A DNA stretch of 5,957 nt from Alphaproteobacteria bacterium (GTDB lineage: Bacteria > Pseudomonadota > Alphaproteobacteria > RF32 > CAG-977). The notes below the pieces were generated by a model that was not told the origin of the DNA, ran no database searches, and saw only the letters and a list, made by a program, of their open reading frames with translations. Position 1 is the stretch's first letter; each line of letters starts with the position of its first letter. The translations under genes were made by a program, and so were the position numbers. The stretch lies in contig JAFVEJ010000186.1 of assembly GCA_017476085.1 (NCBI GenBank), positions 1 to 5,957 of the forward strand, given 5' to 3'. Positions 3,899 to 5,957 of the stretch are shown one piece after another.

Positions 3899-5957
3899 TT
3901 AACGACGGTTATTACGATCTTGTTTTGTTTTCTGAACAATATTGTTTATATTGTTGTTGAAATCATTAAGCTTATGGAAAAAGTTTCCGTCTTTCTTTTC
4001 CGATATATCGTTTTGTTTATAAAATTTATTTAGCATACAAGCCAATTTTGTAGCATTTTTTGATTTCTTTTCTTCAGGTTTTTTTTCATTCTTCTTTGAA
4101 TTTTTTCTAATCTCTATCCGTATTTTATTCTCAGAGAATTTAGAATCAAATTCTTTCCTTTGTTGTTTTTCTACTTTTTCAAGTTCTTCCTGAGCATGTT
4201 GTTTTCCTTCTTCAACCTTGGTACCTCCCGCAGCAGTATGCAGGTCTTCGTTAAATGTGGAATTTATGACACGCTTTGAGGCATACTGATATGTCGAGGC
4301 TTCAAAGAATTGCGCTTTGTCAGCCTGACCGGAAATTTGAAGTTCAAATTTTCCTTTGTGACGGCTTGCTCCTACCAGAATTTCACCACCGCGCCATTTG
4401 TCGGCATTTTCTTGAGTAACAACCATCGTGACAAGACCATTCTGAGACAATCCCTGTGTGGCTTTAACATCCAGAGCATACGCGAATCTGACACCGGGAG
4501 GAACGCCGATCGGAAGATTTTCTCCGCGTTTTTGAGCTTCTTCATACAATTTAATCGCATTATTTGCCAGTTCTGCTTCCTCTTTATTAGAGGCTTTATA
4601 TTTTTCACCTCTTTGATGAGCTTCTATTGCTTTGGCAGTAATAGTGGCGTCGTTTACGTCTTTTTGTGTCGCCAAACGTTTCGTTCCGTCAGCCAATAAA
4701 ATAGGCTCTCCTACTTGAAGAATTCCATTATTTCCTCTGGCTTTTCGAATTTCTTCATTCAGTTCGTTCGCTTCTTCTATTGTCGCCGTAATCGCTAAAT
4801 GACCTTTTGCAAAAGCGTTGGCTGCGGCCATTTCCTCTTTTAAAAGATCTACGGATTTGTTTTCTCTTTTGGCTTTTTCTTCCAAATCTTTCAACAGCTC
4901 CGGTTCTTTCTTTATTTTCTCTTCCAGATCTGCGGCAGCTTTTTCTTTCAACGCCGGATAGTCATTTTCCTTCTTTTCAGGATCTTTTTCAAAAGATTTG
5001 GAAACATTGCCAAACAATTCTTTGTCATCTTTGGATTGCGTGCCGATTTTTCCTGTTGTTTCATACGCTTGGATTCCTTGCTGTTGAAGAATCAATGCGG
5101 CACAAATATAATCATCGTACTGTTCTTTATCAATTTCACCATTCGGTCCGGCAGATAATCCTTTTTGAATAACGGATTTTAACATTTCGGGCGTGAATTT
5201 TTTCGCTCTTTCTTTCATATCCGAAACGTATCTTTCGGCAGCTTCTTTCTTTTTATCTTCTTTTTCCTGATCTGTATCATTTTCATTGATTTTCAGTTTG
5301 GGATACAATTCGTCCAACCGGTTGCGCAAAGTAAACTTTTTTTCTTCACCGTGTATTGTATATTTTATTTTCGGATCGCCGAGATCTAAAGCTGCGGCCA
5401 TAAACTCGCTTGCTGTTTTCAGCCTTTCCGCTTGATCTTTTTCATTGTTTCCTTCCGGGAAATTAGCTTTGTCGGAGCTGTATCCATGATAAATGCCTGA
5501 GGTTATGGCTTTTTCCAGAAAATCGCCTTGTCTGAAAACGTAGGGGGCGTTTACATAGGCGTCTGTTTCTTTCAGGCTTTCCGCCAATATTTTAAAAGGT
5601 TGTCCGTTGTTCGGCGGAATTTGTTGGGCATCGCCGGCCAGGATTAATTTGCAGCCTTTGTTTTGCATAAAAGCCATTAATTTAGCCATTTGGTTGTGGT
5701 CAAGCAACCCGGCTTCGTCAACCATAATACAGGGCCTGGGATCTCCGTGTTCCAGATAGTCCAAAACCTCTCTCTTTCTTTTCTGCAAAACAGGATCTTT
5801 CGGTATATCCTTCTCTTCCGCTAAAAGGTCGTCAACGGTCAATCCGCCAAAAACCTGAAGTTTTTTTCCTAAATCCTGACATTGCTGCGGACGCGGCTTT
5901 CCTTTGTCATCTTTTTCTTTCTTTAAATCATTAACCTCGTCATTCATGTCTTTGTAC
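3899..5957 (-). CDS. TraA/RecD-like superfamily 1B helicase, probably of a conjugative relaxase; N-terminus beyond window
   Basis: At least 682 residues counted from an ATG at 5947, but the frame is open to the right edge and the Walker A motif is missing, so the true start is outside. Helicase motifs in order: II (Walker B) IMVDEAGLLD (74-83), III LILAGDAQQIPP with GQPF (101-118), IV YVFRQGDF (136-143), a TraA-like AITATIEEANELNEEIRKAR (385-404), V DVKATQGLS (493-501) and VI LVGASRHKGKFEL (524-536). This order and wording fit the helicase half of TraA/MobA-type relaxases, which nick and unwind plasmid or ICE DNA for transfer. RecD2-type helicases are the alternative. Unusual are the ~240-residue charged helical insertion between motif IV and the next motif (~144-383) and a Lys/Glu- then Asn-rich tail (~576-682). 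A terminator follows the stop. No other transfer gene is in view, so membership of an integrative element is inferred. Confidence 0.82.
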   Translation of the reverse strand, partial: YKDMNDEVNDLKKEKDDKGKPRPQQCQDLGKKLQVFGGLTVDDLLAEEKDIPKDPVLQKRKREVLDYLEHGDPRPCIMVDEAGLLDHNQMAKLMAFMQNKGCKLILAGDAQQIPPNNGQPFKILAESLKETDAYVNAPYVFRQGDFLEKAITSGIYHGYSSDKANFPEGNNEKDQAERLKTASEFMAAALDLGDPKIKYTIHGEEKKFTLRNRLDELYPKLKINENDTDQEKEDKKKEAAERYVSDMKERAKKFTPEMLKSVIQKGLSAGPNGEIDKEQYDDYICAALILQQQGIQAYETTGKIGTQSKDDKELFGNVSKSFEKDPEKKENDYPALKEKAAADLEEKIKKEPELLKDLEEKAKRENKSVDLLKEEMAAANAFAKGHLAITATIEEANELNEEIRKARGNNGILQVGEPILLADGTKRLATQKDVNDATITAKAIEAHQRGEKYKASNKEEAELANNAIKLYEEAQKRGENLPIGVPPGVRFAYALDVKATQGLSQNGLVTMVVTQENADKWRGGEILVGASRHKGKFELQISGQADKAQFFEASTYQYASKRVINSTFNEDLHTAAGGTKVEEGKQHAQEELEKVEKQQRKEFDSKFSENKIRIEIRKNSKKNEKKPEEKKSKNATKLACMLNKFYKQNDISEKKDGNFFHKLNDFNNNINNIVQKTKQDRNNRR

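Noticed and set aside
5107..5155. EF-hand-like loop (GPNGEIDKEQYDDY) in the helicase insertion
   Set aside because: The Gly-x-Ile centre fits, but the essential first Asp and the third and twelfth ligands are missing.
4310..5172. Plus-strand open frames within the helicase region
   Set aside because: They are Phe/Leu/Ser-rich shadows of the Lys/Glu-rich helicase on the other strand.

Overview
The window looks like a Gram-negative chromosome or metagenomic contig: there is an outer-membrane-type lipoprotein, a secreted oxidoreductase and a ZupT-type ZIP transporter. Most of it has medium to low G+C. The Nudix tail resembles proteobacterial NudF, and a conjugation-type helicase sits next to an ankyrin protein. 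A proteobacterium, perhaps a host- or gut-associated alphaproteobacterium, is my best guess, but nothing here fixes the taxon. The first ~254 bases are different: richer in G+C, with other codon habits, and reading on the minus strand as part of a membrane protein of the Na/phosphate symporter type, more like a Clostridia-style gene. The switch at ~246-264 is abrupt, so the left end is probably an assembly chimera or a recombination breakpoint.

Layout. (1) 1-254, minus: internal fragment of a probable Na/Pi cotransporter, cut by the window edge and by the junction. (2) 255-2384, plus: a tight run of the last 54 codons of an ADP-ribose pyrophosphatase (nudF-like), a TPR lipoprotein overlapping it by ATGA, and a zupT-like ZIP metal transporter 16 bases further on. 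(3) 2361-2966, minus: a membrane-anchored ankyrin-repeat protein whose 3' end overlaps the zupT 3' end by 24 bases. (4) 3123-3728, minus: an exported nitroreductase-fold flavoprotein with its own upstream region. (5) 3821-3887: a hairpin with T-tracts on both sides, a terminator. (6) 3899 to the right edge, minus: the C-terminal part of a RecD/TraA-like superfamily 1B helicase with a long charged insertion, probably from a conjugative or mobilizable element. Its Walker A and any relaxase domain lie beyond the window.

The plus-strand genes look co-transcribed, with coupled or near-coupled starts. A possible link is metal supply (ZupT) to a Mg/Mn-dependent Nudix hydrolase, but that is inference. 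The minus-strand genes look like separate units: the helicase is closed by the 3821-3887 terminator, and the ankyrin gene has a good Shine-Dalgarno and a possible promoter buried in a large hairpin at 2999-3052. No gene-free stretch exceeds 300 bases; the two largest gaps (2967-3122 and 3729-3898) hold the hairpin/promoter and the promoter/terminator described. No rRNA, tRNA, CRISPR array or insertion sequence was seen.
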